Origin: Branchiostoma floridae
Taxonomy: Eukaryota > Chordata > Leptocardii > Amphioxiformes > Branchiostomatidae
Assembly: GCF_000003815.2 (NCBI RefSeq)
Contig: NC_049980.1
Span: 3,239,610-3,276,921 of the forward strand
Length of the DNA stretch: 37,312 nt
Direction of reading: 5' to 3'
Shown here: positions 9,601 to 19,246 of the stretch, one piece after another
Layout: every line of letters starts with the position of its first letter
Numbering within the stretch: position 1 is the stretch's first letter
Notes under the pieces: generated by a model
The model's input: the letters and a program-made list of their open reading frames with translations, nothing else
What the model was told of the DNA's origin: nothing
Databases searched by the model: none
Made by a program: the position numbers and the translations under genes

Positions 9601-12401
9601 TCTCTCTCAGGTCTCACACTCAATACCCCGGACACTCCACCCCACTGTCCTTTCACAAATGCCACAGGAAACACAAGATGACTCGTCATGGTGCTTGGTG
9701 ACCTGCGTGGTTGTGCTAAACATATCTTGGTTACTTTTAGTAGGTAAACACACTCCTATAGATGGTACTGGCAAGAATCCAAGTAGAATAATTTACAGTA
9801 CTGTGGGTAGCATGGTCTTCGCTGTAAATGTCGGGTGCAGACACTACGTAGCATCAAGTTGGGTTGATCCTCCAACTACACGGGGTCAATTTGCGAGCTG
9901 TACTCAGTTTGTTGACAACAGTTCACCGACAGCATGTAGGCAGCCTTTTACAGGACGGAGGTCACATTTAAGCAAACTCATAAACAAGAAAAAATGGGTA
10001 CTTTAAATTCTATCTGAAGGAAAGATGACAGTAAATGGTTAGAAAAGTTGACAGCTGAAAAATATTATTAAAAAAATGTCCACCCATGATCTCCATGCTG
10101 CCTCATTATTGGCAGTTTGGAAGTTATTTAATTCAGTGTTGTCATTCCGTTGTTGAAGATTCCGTTTTTGGTATCCATGCGTATACGAGATGTTGGCCTT
10201 CTTTTCATGGAACTGCAGCTGAACTTCCTTTGTTGTGGGTTCATGAACACGATCTCGTATGTCCTACATGAAGTACATCACAAACTGTCAATGAAACTGG
10301 ACAGCAGAATCCTGACCTTTTTCTTTAACCACAGCACGCAATGATGTCATGAAGTGATAGGAGTATATTTACATGACTGTGGAAATGTGCATTGACAACT
10401 GAAGTAGAGGTATGGACATACTCTTTAGTGTAAGTCCATAGCAGAGCCATATCCATATAACTATAATAAGTCCCCAGGCTTGACTTCAGGTCAATAATGT
10501 TTATTGAAACCGTCACAACAAGGTTTGAATTGCAGTCCATCTGTCACACACAAACCGCTTTGTTTTTAAAAGTCACAGCCTTCTCACATGAACCGCTCGG
10601 GTACTTTGTAGGCCGAGGTCCAGGGTTAGTTTCCAAGTCAATAACCTGTGCCATTAAAACGGAACAAATGTGGAGTAGGCAGAGTCTGTCTGATGTTCTC
10701 AAGTATCTTCAAGAGAATCCCGGTAGGCTATGCCAAGGAGCTATTTGTACCATAGAGACGATAATGGCAGTCGCGGATGAGCGCGCGCTTCCGCCGGAAA
10801 AACATGAAACATTGCGACTTCGTCTTGAATACTTTACCTAGGACATGTATCGTGTTGAGAAATGATAACAGAAAGACTTCTGAAATGGAAATCATCATCG
10901 ACAATACGGCGGGAGTACAGTAGGCTGGAGAGTTGAATAACTCACATGAAAAGGCGCCCCGGCACCGCGACGGCAAGCGGGTGCACTTGCCAGGAGACAG
11001 TCGTACAAGATGACCTCGCACTCCCAAGTTGTTCCTAGCTGACAAGCTTTACTTTTTGGTAGGGCACACTTCAAGATGTTCCTAGTGCATGTAGACTCCG
11101 CATGGGATACATTTAGAGGACTTTATCGTAAGTAAGAGGAGAAGAAAGAGGGAGAATCGTGCGGTGGCGGCGCTTTGTGCATCTCGGAATTTTTAACGAT
11201 CTTCCTGATGTAGTGACATTTACTTCTTTGGGATTCCTCATTTTGCATTTCTGTATCGGATTTTGACAGTCCAATTGTTATAAAAATATTTGAATGACCA
11301 ATCTCCACCTAACCAGTCGGACTTGCAGTACCTTAATATAAATGTCATTCTTCTTGAATTGTAATAATATTTGTATCTTTTTGCAAAAATTTATTGGGGC
11401 TTCTACTAGTGAATTGTTAATTACAGGGCTGTTTGATATAGCAATATCATCGAGAATTATATCTATGATATACTTTAGCAAGTGTATCGTTTTCAGTGCT
11501 ATGGCAAAATTTACACACCTGTTGTCTCTGTTCATACGTCTTTTTGCGTATGCACCACATTATCTATGGCAAGAATGCTTGACGAGATGTACTGCAACGA
11601 AACGATTCCATAAAACCTAATTAGTCCATCCGTGCATTACATGCTTCACCTCACATGCATTTATCCGAAGTTATCATAATCCGGTTCCTGTTGCTCTCTT
11701 CACTGCGTCATCTCTCTTGAAACGGTAGTAGGCAGCCTTGAAATTCCAATGGTATCAGGGTGGAGACATTCCTGTCGCAGACGGGATCGGAGCACACACA
11801 CATCCCTTTCGTTCATATCATAGCTGCCGTTATTCAAGCACTCTGGTAAACAATATCAGTCTCCTCTAGGTAGGGTGGATGCCCACAAAGCTTAGATAGA
11901 ACCAGAAAAGTAAGGACACTTACCTCACTACGTTCCTTTCAAGTCAGCGTTCCAGTCTAGTATAGAGTTATTGCTACTCCAGTAGAATTTCTGGCCAAAT
12001 GTATGATATTAAATCGAAAGTTGCTTTATTTGCGCATTTAGTCTCTAGTCCTGGTGTAGCATATGCTACTAACATAGGACAGCAGAGTTTTAAACTGCTC
12101 ATGGTCATGATCATTATTTGCTACAATATCAATCTTACAGCATTTCTACAATCATTCAGCTGCTGGAAAGGATTTTGCATCCAACCACTTACAACTATGA
12201 CATTCACGAAAAAAAACAATTGTTCAATTTTGGAAATTGTTGAAGTGCAGTGTATTATCGGAAATTCATTATCCCATGACGTACAACAAATCTATATCTG
12301 TACTCCATATTCATCCAGGAAATCTATTCACTCGTTTATTCATTCAGTTAAAGCCTCCGCGCCTCTCTGAGTCCACCCTCGCCCTCGAATTAATGAATAT
12401 A
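9601..12401. other. No gene recognised
   Basis: Only short frames are present. The most protein-like one is plus-strand, ending at 10841 (SLSDVLKYLQENPGRLCQG, then VADERALPPEKHETLRLRLE). It might be an exon or an old retroelement scrap, but it matches no family I can name. A TCTCTCTCTC run lies at about 9598-9608. Nothing else is supportable. Confidence 0.4.
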
Positions 12402-12403
12402 GG

Positions 12404-12567
12404 GTTAATGACCCGCCCTGANNNNNNNNNNNNNNNNNNNNNNNNNNNNNNNNNNNNNNNNNNNNNNNNNNNNNNNNNNNNNNNNNNNNNNNNNNNNNNN
12501 NNNNNNNNNNNNNNNNNNNNNCATGAATTATGGCACCGTATACACCGAAGGAAAGCGGGTCATTAAC
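12404..12567. repeat. Inverted repeat flanking the assembly gap
   Basis: GTTAATGACCCGC at 12404-12416 is the perfect reverse complement of GCGGGTCATTAAC at 12555-12567. The 138 bases between them include the 100-base gap. This may be the stem of a palindromic element that hindered assembly. Confidence 0.6.
12422..12521. other. Assembly gap (100 N)
   Basis: Exactly 100 N, a conventional placeholder, so the true missing length is unknown. Sequences on the two sides should not be assumed to be close together. Confidence 0.99.
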
Positions 12568-12620
12568 GTTATTATCATATAGCCATTATCATATATATCA
12601 AATACCAGACTGACACAAGT

Positions 12621-13482
12621 GAAACAAGTCTTATATAATATGTTAATCTTTTAATGTTGAACATATTGCAGCATTTTGAAAGTTACAGAATTGAAGTGAA
12701 TCCGTCAACTGAACGGTTCAAATTTCTCTGTTCTTACATAGAAGTGTTTCTGATACAACATTGAAACAAGGCCTATATAATATGTTAATCTTCTAATGTT
12801 GAACATGTTGCAGCATTTTGAAAGTTACAGAATTGAAGTGAATCCCTCAACTGAACGTTTCAAATTTCTTTGTTCTTACATAGAAGTGTTTCTGATACAA
12901 CATTGAAACAAGTCCTATATAATATGTTAACCTTCTAATGTTGAACATGTTGCAGCATTTTGAAAGTTACAGAATTCAAGTGAATCCGTCAACTGAACGG
13001 TTCAAATTTCTCGGTTTTTACAGAGAAGTGTTTCTGATACAACATTGAAACAAGTCCTATATAATATGTTAATCTTTTAATGTTGAACATGTTGCAGCAT
13101 TTTGAAAGTTACAGAATTGAAGTGAATCCCTCAACTGAACGGTTCAAATTTCTCTGTTCTTACATAGAAGTGTTTCTGGTACAACATTGAAACAAGTCCT
13201 ATATAATATGTTAATCTTCTAATGTTGAACATGTTGCAGCATTTTGAAAGTTACAGAATTGAAGTGAATCCCTCAACTGAACGTTTCAAATTTCTTTGTT
13301 CTTACATAGAAGTGTTTCTGATACAACATTGAAACAAGTCCTATATAATATGTTAATCTTCTAATGTTGAACATGTTGCAGCATTTTGAAAGTTACAGAA
13401 TTCAAGTGAATCCGTCAACTGATCGTCAACTGAAAGGTTCAAATTTCTCTGGTCTTACAGAGAAGTGTTTCTGATACAACAT
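12621..13482. repeat. 142-bp minisatellite, six copies, trimer pattern
   Basis: The anchor GAAACAAGTC (with small variants) recurs at 12621, 12763, 12905, 13047, 13189 and 13331, an exact period of 142 bases. Unit landmarks are TATATAATATGTTAATCTT, TTGCAGCATTTTGAAAGTTA and AGAAGTGTTTCTGATACAAC. Variants alternate in a three-unit pattern: copies 1 and 4 share CTTTTAATG; copies 2 and 5 share CCCTCAACTGAACGTTTC; copies 3 and 6 share ATTCAAGTGAATCCGTC and ACAGAG. This suggests a duplicated 426-bp higher-order unit. Copy 6 carries a roughly 10-bp internal duplication (TCGTCAACTGA). The array ends about 20 bases short of the recombinase gene's stop codon. Confidence 0.93.
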
Positions 13483-13501
13483 TTCCTCAATATCCGTAAC
13501 A

Positions 13502-13507
13502 TTTATT
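13502..13507 (-). promoter_or_regulatory. AATAAA overlapping the stop codon
   Basis: On the minus strand the stop TAA (13505-13503) lies inside AATAAA (13507-13502). If used, the poly(A) signal would give a 3' UTR of only about 20 nt, ending at the edge of the 142-bp repeat array. Confidence 0.4.
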
Positions 13508-15386
13508 TAAAGTTAAACGTTACGGGACAGTGAAAGTTAATGTGCCCACTAGTACTGAATACCTGAGACATCTGGGACATACATGTAGACTGGAGGTTTA
13601 CTGAAACCTCTGGTCCTGTATCATGCACATGTGTATCAGGACAACCTGCTCGCAGGGAATGTGGAACATCATTTGCTGAATTTGTGGAGTTTGACTTCTC
13701 CATACTACTCTGTTCATAACAATCTTCCTTGTTAGAACTTAAAGCAGTCTGTAGTGCATTAGCACACTGCTGTTTTTGTTTGTCAGTGGAGTCGTGGGTA
13801 TAACGTCTAACAGACGCCTCGTTCTTATGCCCTGAGATACTCATAATCACCCTAGTCTCAAAACCTGATTCATCCAATACTTGGATTGCAGTTACTCTTA
13901 TGCTATGATTTGTGTATGGTTTACTAAGACCTGCTGCAGCAGATATGTCTTTCATCATAGCTCCTATCTTATTATGGCCCAGGGGTTGAGGGTAGTACCA
14001 GGGGCTACCAGAATCTGGTTTATACTTGACATTTGTCCTTTGGAACAAATATGGGCACTTAGAAGTATCTGGAAGCTTGCTACAGTATTGCTCAAATGCC
14101 TTCACAGGACATGGACGTGTGCCACTACCAGTGTCCATCTCATACATTCGTGATGTTGGCTGGGTACTATCATCAACCAAATGCCCTGGGTGATTTTTAA
14201 GGTGTTCGTTATGTCTCAGCGTGTAATATTTCCTCCCACCCTCATCCTTCAGGATGAAATCACTGACTTTCAACTCCCTCAAGTTCTCCCTTCCCCTACG
14301 GCACAAGAAGAAAGCAATATAGAAATACACAAGTCGCTGCAGAGCGAGTGGATTATCCATGCTGAGAGTGCCTGAGTCAAACATTTTGATCATATCGCAA
14401 GGGAGGATTGGCGGAAAAGACTTTGCGGTATCCAGTCCGCTTCTGCGTAGCTTCTTTAACATACCAACAAACATGTTGTTAGCAGCTTGAAACTCTGGAT
14501 CCCTCAGTATGTTGTATGTCTTGTGGAATGGAGGGCCTGTCAGATGGCGATGAATGGCGGCACGCAGACATCCATAGCTAGCCTTGGAGTATTCTGTCCC
14601 AGCTGTGCTTCTGACTTCTGCGTAGAACTGTCTGAGCAGATGTCCAAGATCCTTGGGTGGTAGTCCTTCAAACTCAATGCACTGTTGTCTTGATTTCAGC
14701 CATTCTGGGATTACAAAATCAGACAAAAAAATCCAATTTAGTCTTTCTATAAGGCATGCTGATTGCTGAATTATCCTGCAAAATTATATAGGAACTACTG
14801 TAGTTCTTCATGTGCATAGGAATAATTAGAAAAAACAATGAGGTTTTATGATGAAAGCTCCTTCTTGGTTGAATAAATAAATACATAGATCAGGAAGTTT
14901 GAACCTTTTCAGTATACCGTAATAAGATATTGTAACATTGACCTAAATTCGAGCAATATCTTTCTACATAGTGACTCTTGTTGTTGTAGGGATTTGTATC
15001 TATTATCATTAGCCTGAACAAGCCCTAGAAGAACCCGCGGCCGCTAGCACTAAGCCCTAGGTTGAAGCATCGAGAAATATTCCTAAAATATGTGTAAAGA
15101 GGTACAAGAGGAAAAGGTACCCACCTCTGAATATCTTGACGCCCCATTTTGTTGATTTTGCCGTAGTCTTTTCAACTCTTTCGTCTTCTATCTGCCCCAA
15201 CTCCGTCTCTGTCAGATTTGCAAAACGAGGGCGACTGGAGTCATCGCCGTCTGGCGCTGCTCGTTCCTGAACTGTTTCTCCTCTAGTACCTGAATCTGCG
15301 GTTTCTGTGGGTTCCCAATCACCCAACAATGCTTCCACTTCAGCTGGCGACATCTCACGGAGGTGAAATTGCGGTACTTCTTCCAT
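13503..15386 (-). CDS. Tyrosine recombinase, DUF3504/Crypton-like, two exons
   Basis: This appears to be an intact two-exon minus-strand gene. Exon 1 is 15386-15125 (ATG at 15386-15384) with donor AG|GTGGGT. The intron is 15124-14705. Exon 2 is 14704-13503, after a T-rich tract and acceptor CCCAG. The splice restores KIFR-EWLKSR in phase; 262 + 1202 nt gives 487 codons plus stop. The N-terminal region is acidic, followed by a helical segment (RFANLTETELGQ, then KSTKWGVKIFREWL) like that preceding the recombinase core in KIAA1958/ZMYM/QRICH1-type proteins. The core has the expected tyrosine-recombinase residues: R in CRRGRENLRELKVSDF, H-x-x-R in NHSIRVTAIQVL, H in SGHKNEASV, and the nucleophile Y in RRYTHDS. 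Role: DNA strand breakage and rejoining, either as a Crypton transposase or as a domesticated nuclear protein. No zinc finger is seen. A frame upstream of the ATG runs into the DIRS repeat and is accidental. Confidence 0.85.
14705..15124 (-). other. Intron of the recombinase gene
   Basis: 420-bp intron with GT (15124-15123) and AG (14706-14705) ends on the minus strand, a T-rich tract before the acceptor, and phase 1. The splice sites were chosen because they join a continuous conserved helix. Confidence 0.75.
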
Positions 15387-15433
15387 AATGTTAGCAGCAA
15401 TAGCAACCAGGAGCTGGAGAAACTCAGACGGCC

Positions 15434-15445
15434 AACATGGCGGCC
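15434..15445 (+). promoter_or_regulatory. YY1-like motif upstream of recombinase gene
   Basis: AACATGGCGGCC matches the core AAnATGGCGGC bound by YY1 in animals. It lies about 50 bases upstream of the recombinase ATG and about 20 bases from the DIRS left end. Motif match only; YY1 sites often sit near transcription starts. Confidence 0.35.
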
Positions 15446-15465
15446 GTGTTTTCAAAAGTCGTCTG

Positions 15466-15590
15466 TTATACGTCGCTACCCTCCGAAATACAATGGCGTT
15501 TTCCCTAGAAATCGCAAGGTGGCAGTTCTTCACAGTAGAAAACAAACGCAACATCCGGGCACTGACCGTCCCATCATCCTCTTTTCCTGA
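15466..15590 (+). repeat. DIRS left inverted terminal repeat
   Basis: Bases 15475-15590 are the reverse complement of 20571-20690, starting at GCTACCC and running through ATACAATGGCG to CCTCTTTTCC. Only a short CTCC/GGAG-type difference is seen near the outer end. The outermost TTATACGTCGCTACCCTCCG (15466-15485) is unique to the left end and is complemented in the internal region at 20419-20451. Confidence 0.9.
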
Positions 15591-15860
15591 AACTGCTTTC
15601 GTCGAAGGGTTTGCAAAGTTTTCTTTGTCTCTCGACTTGGTGGTTTTTTCCTACTTTTGTACCAATTTAGTTCTGTCCTTACTGGCACAGTAGTCTCTAG
15701 GGACTGTCTAGTCCCCGTAGGTCACTTTGTGAAGTGTTGTGAAGTGTTGTTTTTGCACATTTTCACTTTCGCTGTTTTTCTTTTACAGCACGCCTTTTTC
15801 AGGTTCGCGCGCTAGCACAGGGCAAGTCCTGTCTTGTCTAGCCCACGTGTTTCACTTACT

Positions 15861-17312
15861 ATGGATCCTACCACGTCATATGGACCTGGCAGGATGTTTC
15901 CGCCTGTTTCTTATGTGCAGGCGGGAATCTCCGGCGAGACACATCCCACTTACCAGATGGCCGGGAGTGGGATGTCACGCCTTACGCAAATCCCTACCAC
16001 TTTTGTGCCAGGGTTTGCTCACACTAACAGTGCAGTACCTCCCGCCGCCGCCAGTGCGCTGCCGGCCGGCTTACTGGGAGCACCCGCAGCCGGTGTTTTT
16101 GCACCAGCAGGCGGAGGCACTGGGGCTTTTCAGCCCAACCCTGCTCTGGCTGCAGGTATGCCTTGGAACGTCTTTTCTGAATTCAGTAGACTCATGAATG
16201 ACATGAGATCGGCTTGGGACCAGCCCAATAGCCGTCAGGACCGTCGTAACCTACGTTCGATGGCTCCTGATTCTGAGTCTGATGACTCGGATGGAGACCG
16301 TTCGAGGCGTGGCTGGCGCACTACCAGCGCAGCACGCTACAGGTCTAGGTCTCCTCTCAGATCTGAAGACACAGACCACCCAGTGATTGAGCTGCATGCT
16401 CCGTCTGCGTCTGAATCAGGTTTGCTTACCGATTCAGAGCTGCCAGAGGAGACTGAGCACTCAACAGCAGCAGAGACCACTGAAACAGGCAACGAGCCTG
16501 TGCCAACCAGGCCCTCTTTCCTAACGTCTATGAATCCTGACACTCCCGGGATGTTTATTTCCCCGGGAGTCCTTGACTGGTACAAGGAAGAGAGGCTAAG
16601 CCCCTGGTGTGAGGAAAAGTTCAGCCTCACAGAGAAGCCTTACCATCTGGATGCTTCCCAGGTCGAGGCGGTCTCTGCCCCCAGACTTCAGCCAGTTCTG
16701 AAGGCCAAATGGCGGTCGGAGAAGCAGACAATACATGCAGTAAAGCATGACGATTCGTTGAGACGCATACAGAACAATGCTTTACAGGCTTTTCAGCCTG
16801 TGCTAAAGGTCATTGATCTGATCCAGCCGTTGCTGGAGCACGAGGATGCTTCAGTACGAGAACAGATGCAGGCAATTGCCGATCACTTGAATATCGCAGG
16901 TCAGCTGTCCTGTGGGGTATGCGCCAACATTACACAGTTCCGACGCCAACTCGTACACAACTGGGTCGAAGACAAGTTCAAGTGTCTTGTCAACGATAAT
17001 GTTCAAGACGGTGATGATCGCCTGACCAAAGCCAGCTGTCACTGGCTTTTGGGGACTGATATCCTTCAGAGGGTAGAGGACATTGAGAAAGCTGGTAAAA
17101 CAGCAGACAAAGTGGGTAAGACACCCAAGCCGTCTAAGCGACAGAGCTTTTACAGCAGTCCTTTGGTCGCAGTAGACACTGCCCAACCAAAGATGGTTTT
17201 TGGCCGTGGACGCGGGGTGATCTCCCGGGCCGGCCAGGCCTTTCGTGACCGCCAGCGCTCAAGGAGCAGGTCGGGAAGGTCTAGGGGCCGTGGACGGCAG
17301 GCAAAAAAGTAG
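15861..17312 (+). CDS. DIRS ORF1, gag-like protein
   Basis: 483-aa ORF from the first in-frame ATG (MDPTTSYGPG) to TAG at 17310-17312. The frame is open further upstream but without an ATG. The N-terminal half is proline/alanine/glycine-rich with an acidic, serine-rich segment (DSESDDSDGDRSRR) followed by RS dipeptides. The middle, roughly residues 215-400, is more ordered and helical (LDWYKEERLSPWCEEKF; QAIADHLNIAGQ). The C-terminus is strongly basic (RQRSRSRSGRSRGRGRQAKK), suited to RNA binding. No CCHC zinc knuckle is seen, as is usual for DIRS ORF1. Position before RT and composition indicate a capsid/nucleocapsid role by analogy; there is no direct catalytic motif. Confidence 0.8.
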   Translation: MDPTTSYGPGRMFPPVSYVQAGISGETHPTYQMAGSGMSRLTQIPTTFVPGFAHTNSAVPPAAASALPAGLLGAPAAGVFAPAGGGTGAFQPNPALAAGMPWNVFSEFSRLMNDMRSAWDQPNSRQDRRNLRSMAPDSESDDSDGDRSRRGWRTTSAARYRSRSPLRSEDTDHPVIELHAPSASESGLLTDSELPEETEHSTAAETTETGNEPVPTRPSFLTSMNPDTPGMFISPGVLDWYKEERLSPWCEEKFSLTEKPYHLDASQVEAVSAPRLQPVLKAKWRSEKQTIHAVKHDDSLRRIQNNALQAFQPVLKVIDLIQPLLEHEDASVREQMQAIADHLNIAGQLSCGVCANITQFRRQLVHNWVEDKFKCLVNDNVQDGDDRLTKASCHWLLGTDILQRVEDIEKAGKTADKVGKTPKPSKRQSFYSSPLVAVDTAQPKMVFGRGRGVISRAGQAFRDRQRSRSRSGRSRGRGRQAKK

Positions 17313-17335
17313 TTGCCTTTACTCCTCCTCTCGAG

Positions 17336-19246
17336 ATGGGGTCGCCCCCTGTGATGGGCACCTCACTTCCCCCAGTGGCAGGCAGAATTCAGAACTTTTT
17401 TCCTCAATGGAAAACCATCTGCTCAGACCCTTGGGTTCTGGGTGTTGTCAGCAGGGGACTGAGGTTCCATCTCACAGGGCGACCCCGCCAACTCGTCCCT
17501 CCAGAGGAGGTGACGGGGCCAGAAGAAGATCTTCTGGCGGCAGAAGTGTTATCTCTTCAGCAGAAGGGAGTTATTGTAGAGGTCCCACCGTTAGAGGACC
17601 AGTTTTTGTCCCGTTTGTTTCTGGTTCCAAAGAAGGACGCCAGTTGGCGTCCGGTTATAAATCTACGCCCTCTGAACGAATATATCGTGTCAGAGCATTT
17701 CAAGATGGAAGGCTTAAGGGAAGTAAAGTCCCTCCTACGTCAGAACGATTGGATGGTAACCTTGGATATCAAGGATGCCTACTTTCATCTGCCACTACAC
17801 CAATCAGTCAAGAAACTCTTACGGTTTCGCTTCAGAAACCGAATCTGGGAGTTCCAAGCGTGCCCGTTTGGGCTCAATGTCGCCCCAAGGGCGTTTACAA
17901 AGGTGTTGAAACCAGTAGTTGCAGTTATCCGATCCAAGGGAATTCGGATAGTGATTTATCTGGACGACATGTTGATCCTAGGCTCGTCTCGGGCACAATG
18001 TCTCCAGCACCTGCAATTTGTAACCGATCTGCTGACACATTTGGGGTTCCTAATCAATTGGGAAAAGTCTCAATTGATCCCAACCCAGCGATTAACATTC
18101 CTGGGGATGGACGTGAACTCCCTTCTCATGACTCTGTCTCTCCCGCAGGAGAAGATAGTGAAGATATCCAGGGCTTGCACCTCCTTGCTGAGGTCGCCTC
18201 ACGTCACACTTCGGCAGATTGCCGAAGTGGTGGGTCGCTTGAACGCCGCGGCAGTAGCGGTTTTGCCTGCTCCTCTCTATTACAGGAGTTTGCAGAGTTG
18301 TCTAAACGAGGCTCTGACGCAAAATCGCCCGTGGGACAGCAAAGTGATGTTGTCCCCAGCAGCTCGCTCGGAACTAGTTGCGTGGGCAACTTGCTTACCG
18401 CAGTGGAATGGACGAGCCATTCTTCCAAGTCCCATAGCGCTGTTTATAACAACAGACGCATCGCTCCAAGGCTGGGGAGCGGTTTGCGAGGGACGCAGGA
18501 CTGGTGGCCGTTGGTCTCCTCAAGAGAGGAAGAGCCACATCAACGAGCTGGAGCTCAAGGCGGCATTTTTTGGCCTGAAGTGTTTTGCCAGCAATCTGCA
18601 GAGAAACAGCCATGTCCGCCTAAGGCTAGACAATACGGCAGCAGTGGCATACATAAACAGGCAAGGGGGCTGTCATTCACAGCCCCTCTGCCAGATGGCT
18701 ATAGCTGTGTGGAAGTGGGCCTTAGGCAAGGGTCTGACGTTATCAGCAGAACACTTGCCGGGCCAGGACAATGCAGAGGCCGACAAGGCGTCCAGGCACT
18801 TTCAAGACCACACAGAGTGGACTCTACAGCCACTCCTCTTCCAACAAGCATGTCAGACGCTTCAGTTCCACCCAGAGGTCGATCTGTTTGCGTCCAGGCT
18901 AAACCACCAACTGCCTCGGTATTGTGCTTGGCACCCAGACCCAGAGGCGTGGAAAATAGACGCCTTCAGTTGCAGCTGGAGCGAACTGAAGGGGTACGCG
19001 TTTCCACCGGTCTGTCTCCTCACGAGAGTGTTGGAGAAGATACGCCTAGAGCAGGCGGTAGTGTTGGTGGTAGCACCATTCTGGCCCTCTCAGCCGTGGT
19101 TCCCACTGCTGCGGGAGTTGGCGGTGGAAGAACCGTTCTTCCTTCCCACAGGACCAGACGTGCTACATCTTCCAGGCCTAGAGGAAGCTCATCCTCTGTG
19201 GCAGATACTGAGACTAGCCGCCTGGCTAGTGTCAGGCAAGCACTAA
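17336..19246 (+). CDS. DIRS ORF2: RT, RNase H, methyltransferase-like
   Basis: 636-aa ORF starting 23 nt after the gag stop. RT comes first: FLVPKKDASWRPVINLRPLN, then TLDIKDAYFHLPL (palm aspartate), CPFGLNVAPRAFTK, and the YLDD catalytic box at residues 208-211. RNase H follows, with catalytic acids in ITTDASLQGWGA (D374), INELELKAAF and LRLDNTAAVAYINRQ, and the terminal EHLPGQDNAEADKASR. The C-terminal part (FHPEVDLFASRLNHQLPRY, DAFSCSW, then APFWPSQPWF) corresponds to the conserved domain after RNase H in DIRS elements, described as related to phage adenine methyltransferases. All catalytic positions are intact. It copies the genomic RNA into DNA. The last 397 nt overlap the recombinase ORF in the +1 frame. 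Confidence 0.93.
   Translation: MGSPPVMGTSLPPVAGRIQNFFPQWKTICSDPWVLGVVSRGLRFHLTGRPRQLVPPEEVTGPEEDLLAAEVLSLQQKGVIVEVPPLEDQFLSRLFLVPKKDASWRPVINLRPLNEYIVSEHFKMEGLREVKSLLRQNDWMVTLDIKDAYFHLPLHQSVKKLLRFRFRNRIWEFQACPFGLNVAPRAFTKVLKPVVAVIRSKGIRIVIYLDDMLILGSSRAQCLQHLQFVTDLLTHLGFLINWEKSQLIPTQRLTFLGMDVNSLLMTLSLPQEKIVKISRACTSLLRSPHVTLRQIAEVVGRLNAAAVAVLPAPLYYRSLQSCLNEALTQNRPWDSKVMLSPAARSELVAWATCLPQWNGRAILPSPIALFITTDASLQGWGAVCEGRRTGGRWSPQERKSHINELELKAAFFGLKCFASNLQRNSHVRLRLDNTAAVAYINRQGGCHSQPLCQMAIAVWKWALGKGLTLSAEHLPGQDNAEADKASRHFQDHTEWTLQPLLFQQACQTLQFHPEVDLFASRLNHQLPRYCAWHPDPEAWKIDAFSCSWSELKGYAFPPVCLLTRVLEKIRLEQAVVLVVAPFWPSQPWFPLLRELAVEEPFFLPTGPDVLHLPGLEEAHPLWQILRLAAWLVSGKH

Noticed and set aside
12621-13482. 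CRISPR-like array or tRNA genes
   Set aside because: The unit repeats over its full 142 bases without unique spacers. The GGTTCAAATTTC phrase resembles a tRNA B box, but no A box or cloverleaf fits.
13881-14375. Plus-strand frames over the recombinase exon
   Set aside because: Antisense shadows of an exon with clear catalytic motifs on the minus strand.
15057-15554. A 165-codon minus-strand frame starting inside the DIRS repeat
   Set aside because: Its N-terminal third is antisense DIRS terminal repeat. The real recombinase start is the ATG at 15386, and the frame's 3' end reads into the intron.
15834-15860. Extended start of the DIRS gag frame
   Set aside because: The upstream codon at 15834 is TTG, which is not a likely start in an animal element; the first ATG is at 15861.
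17245-18849. Full 980-codon frame as one protein
   Set aside because: It begins at a GTG, the upstream 600 codons overprint RT and look non-protein-like, and only the C-terminal recombinase is family-like. Kept as a finding rather than as a CDS.
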